Origin: an uncultured Prevotella sp.
GTDB lineage: Bacteria; Bacteroidota; Bacteroidia; Bacteroidales; Bacteroidaceae
Reading direction: 5' to 3'
Assembly: GCA_900319715.1 (NCBI GenBank)
Contig: ONPM01000009.1
Coordinates: forward strand, 1 to 33,069
Length of the DNA: 33,069 nucleotides
Shown here: positions 31,861-33,069 of the stretch, piece after piece
Position numbering within the stretch: the stretch's first letter is position 1
Layout of the letters: every line of letters starts with the position of its first letter
Made by a program: the position numbers and the translations under genes
Notes under the pieces: generated by a model
What the model saw: only the letters and a program-made list of their open reading frames with translations
Database searches by the model: none
Told to the model about the DNA's origin: nothing

Positions 31861-33069
31861 TCAGAACAAAGCGTCAAAAGCGTCACAGATCTCCTCCATC
31901 GTCACCGTCGCCACCTCCGACTCGGGCCGGGCGTCGCAGGCCAGCATCGACTTGTTCGCCCTCACCTCCTCGGGACTGTAGGCCACGACGTTATAGCCCC
32001 GCTTGCCGTGGGAGCGCACGCCGGTGAAGCCCAGGGCGGTCATCGCCCGGCCCAGTTTGTTGGAGGAGAGCCGCTGCGTCAGGGCACCGCCGACGTGCAT
32101 CAGGATCTCGGCCGAACTGACGAACATGCCCGGCTCGCCCGGCTTCGGCAGACGGTAGAAAGTGCTGATCAGTTCACGCTCGGGCTTCGGCACCTCGAAG
32201 CGCTCGTTGTGCCGTGCCAGCAGCAGCATCTCCCGCTCGTTGAACCAGTAGCGGAAGCCCTGGCGGTAGAGCGTATACGCCTGTGCGAACACGGCGTCGT
32301 AGTCGAACGGGTGGTCGCGCGGCGAGAGGATCGACTCCACCTCGAACGGCAGCCAGCGCCGCGTGCCCGTGTCGTCGTCGATGAACTGGATGTTGTTGCC
32401 CGTGCCGCAGTACGAGGCGATGTGGCTGCGGCGCTCGGCATAGTGGGCATAGGCCCGCCGCTCGTCGGTGACGGTGGTGGTGACGGCCCACTTCAGGCGG
32501 TTCATCTCCGACGGCTTCATCGTGTCGAGTTCCTCGCAGCAGATCAGGCCGTACATCGAGAGTTTCAGCACCTCGTCCTTGGTCATGTTGCCGAAACTGG
32601 TGTTCGAGTGGAAGAACTGCTTCAGCACCGGTGGGAGGAGAGCATTGAACCAGGTGGTCTTGTAGATGCCCTGCCGCCCCACGAACACGAGGATCTCCTG
32701 GTTCACCACGTCGTCGTCGAGCCAGCCGGCGATCATCGCCACGAGCCACTTGCGCAGGCAGGCGTAGAACAGCAGTTGCTCCTCGGCCCCGCCCTTCACG
32801 ATGACCGTCGACGAGAGGTCCATGATGGGGTTCGTCGCCTCGTCCCACGGCGGCAGGCTGGCGAGGTAGCGGCGGAAGGGGTCGTAGAGCGCCACGTAGT
32901 CGGAGTTGATCACCCGCCAGAAATCCTTGTCGCGCACCTCCTTCACGAACGACAGCAGGTTCTGCATCGAGTTCACCAGGCGGTCGTTCACAGTCTGCCA
33001 GTCTGTCGCCGACCGCCACTCGTCGAGCGGCGTCGCCCCGGTGATGTACTTCATGCCCAGGCTGTCGAA
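31861..33069 (-). CDS. VapE-family (virulence-associated E) ATPase/primase-associated protein, 5' end missing
   Basis: The open frame enters from the right edge (the five codons before the ATG at 33054 read FDSLG), so that ATG is internal and the N-terminal part, often a primase-like or PriCT region, is outside. The visible part holds a P-loop ATPase: Walker A-like 'VFVGRQGIYKTTWFNALL' (about 123-140 of the visible ORF, with Tyr where Gly is usual in GxGKT), acidic Walker B-like 'ICCEELDTM', and 'GTGNNIQFIDDDTGTRRWLP' with sensor and arginine residues typical of VapE/P4-helicase-like proteins. A helical C-terminal domain follows. Such proteins occur on prophages, islands and integrative elements. 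The gene is visibly high in G+C (one 60-base line, 32821-32880, is 43/60 by hand count), unlike its neighbours, which suggests transfer. Confidence 0.85.
   Translation of the reverse strand, partial: FDSLGMKYITGATPLDEWRSATDWQTVNDRLVNSMQNLLSFVKEVRDKDFWRVINSDYVALYDPFRRYLASLPPWDEATNPIMDLSSTVIVKGGAEEQLLFYACLRKWLVAMIAGWLDDDVVNQEILVFVGRQGIYKTTWFNALLPPVLKQFFHSNTSFGNMTKDEVLKLSMYGLICCEELDTMKPSEMNRLKWAVTTTVTDERRAYAHYAERRSHIASYCGTGNNIQFIDDDTGTRRWLPFEVESILSPRDHPFDYDAVFAQAYTLYRQGFRYWFNEREMLLLARHNERFEVPKPERELISTFYRLPKPGEPGMFVSSAEILMHVGGALTQRLSSNKLGRAMTALGFTGVRSHGKRGYNVVAYSPEEVRANKSMLACDARPESEVATVTMEEICDAFDALF

Noticed and set aside
32174-33019. 281-residue second minus-strand frame over the VapE gene
   Set aside because: High-G+C frame with Arg/Ala/Pro bias and no motif; the overlapping frame has the P-loop and family motifs.

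Overview
The window looks like chromosome of a Prevotella-like member of the Bacteroidales. The evidence is SusC/SusD pairs, a hybrid two-component regulator, lipoprotein signals of the LxxC type, short C-terminal tails of the 'YNLQG.R...P..G' kind on secreted proteins, and repeated TAnnTTTG boxes upstream of genes, the Bacteroidetes -7 promoter element. Every gene I accept is on the minus strand, so transcription runs from high to low coordinates. The species call is inference.

Right part (about 33069 to 29720): an accessory module with a 5'-truncated VapE-type helicase/primase-like gene, a small helix-turn-helix protein, an HU-family protein, a 32-residue 'smalltalk'-type peptide missed by simple ORF calling, and an N-acetylmuramoyl-L-alanine amidase. 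Its spacers hold short repeats and palindromes. The VapE gene is visibly richer in G+C than the rest.

Middle right (29655 to 25423): DUF3467, rpsL, rpsG, fusA and rpsJ, the core str/S10 translation genes in normal Bacteroidales order. Left end (1731 to 1): rplC, rplD, rplW and the start of rplB, the continuation of the S10 operon.

Between rpsJ and rplC, normally adjacent, sits a polysaccharide utilization locus (PUL) of about 23 kb. In transcription order it holds a hybrid two-component sensor (HTCS), SusC1-SusD1-SusC2-SusD2-surface lipoprotein-GH10-like lipoprotein (the layout of the Prevotella xylan operon xusABCDE-xyn10C), a small secreted protein, a GH115 alpha-glucuronidase and a large GH98 enzyme. 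GH115 with GH98 and xus-type transporters points to glucuronoxylan or a more complex glucuronoarabinoxylan. The likely scheme is that the HTCS senses xylan fragments in the periplasm and induces the locus, surface lipoproteins and SusD proteins capture xylan, GH98 cuts backbone, SusC proteins import oligosaccharides, and GH115 removes glucuronic acid.

Three things stand out. First, the PUL splits a core ribosomal-protein operon, with a terminator-like hairpin after rpsJ and a good promoter candidate before rplC. Second, the GH10-like protein has lost both catalytic glutamates and several active-site residues, so it is probably a xylan-binding pseudoenzyme. Third, the conserved N-terminus of L3 (rplC) is readable upstream of the first in-frame ATG, but the expected initiator position is a TAG codon.
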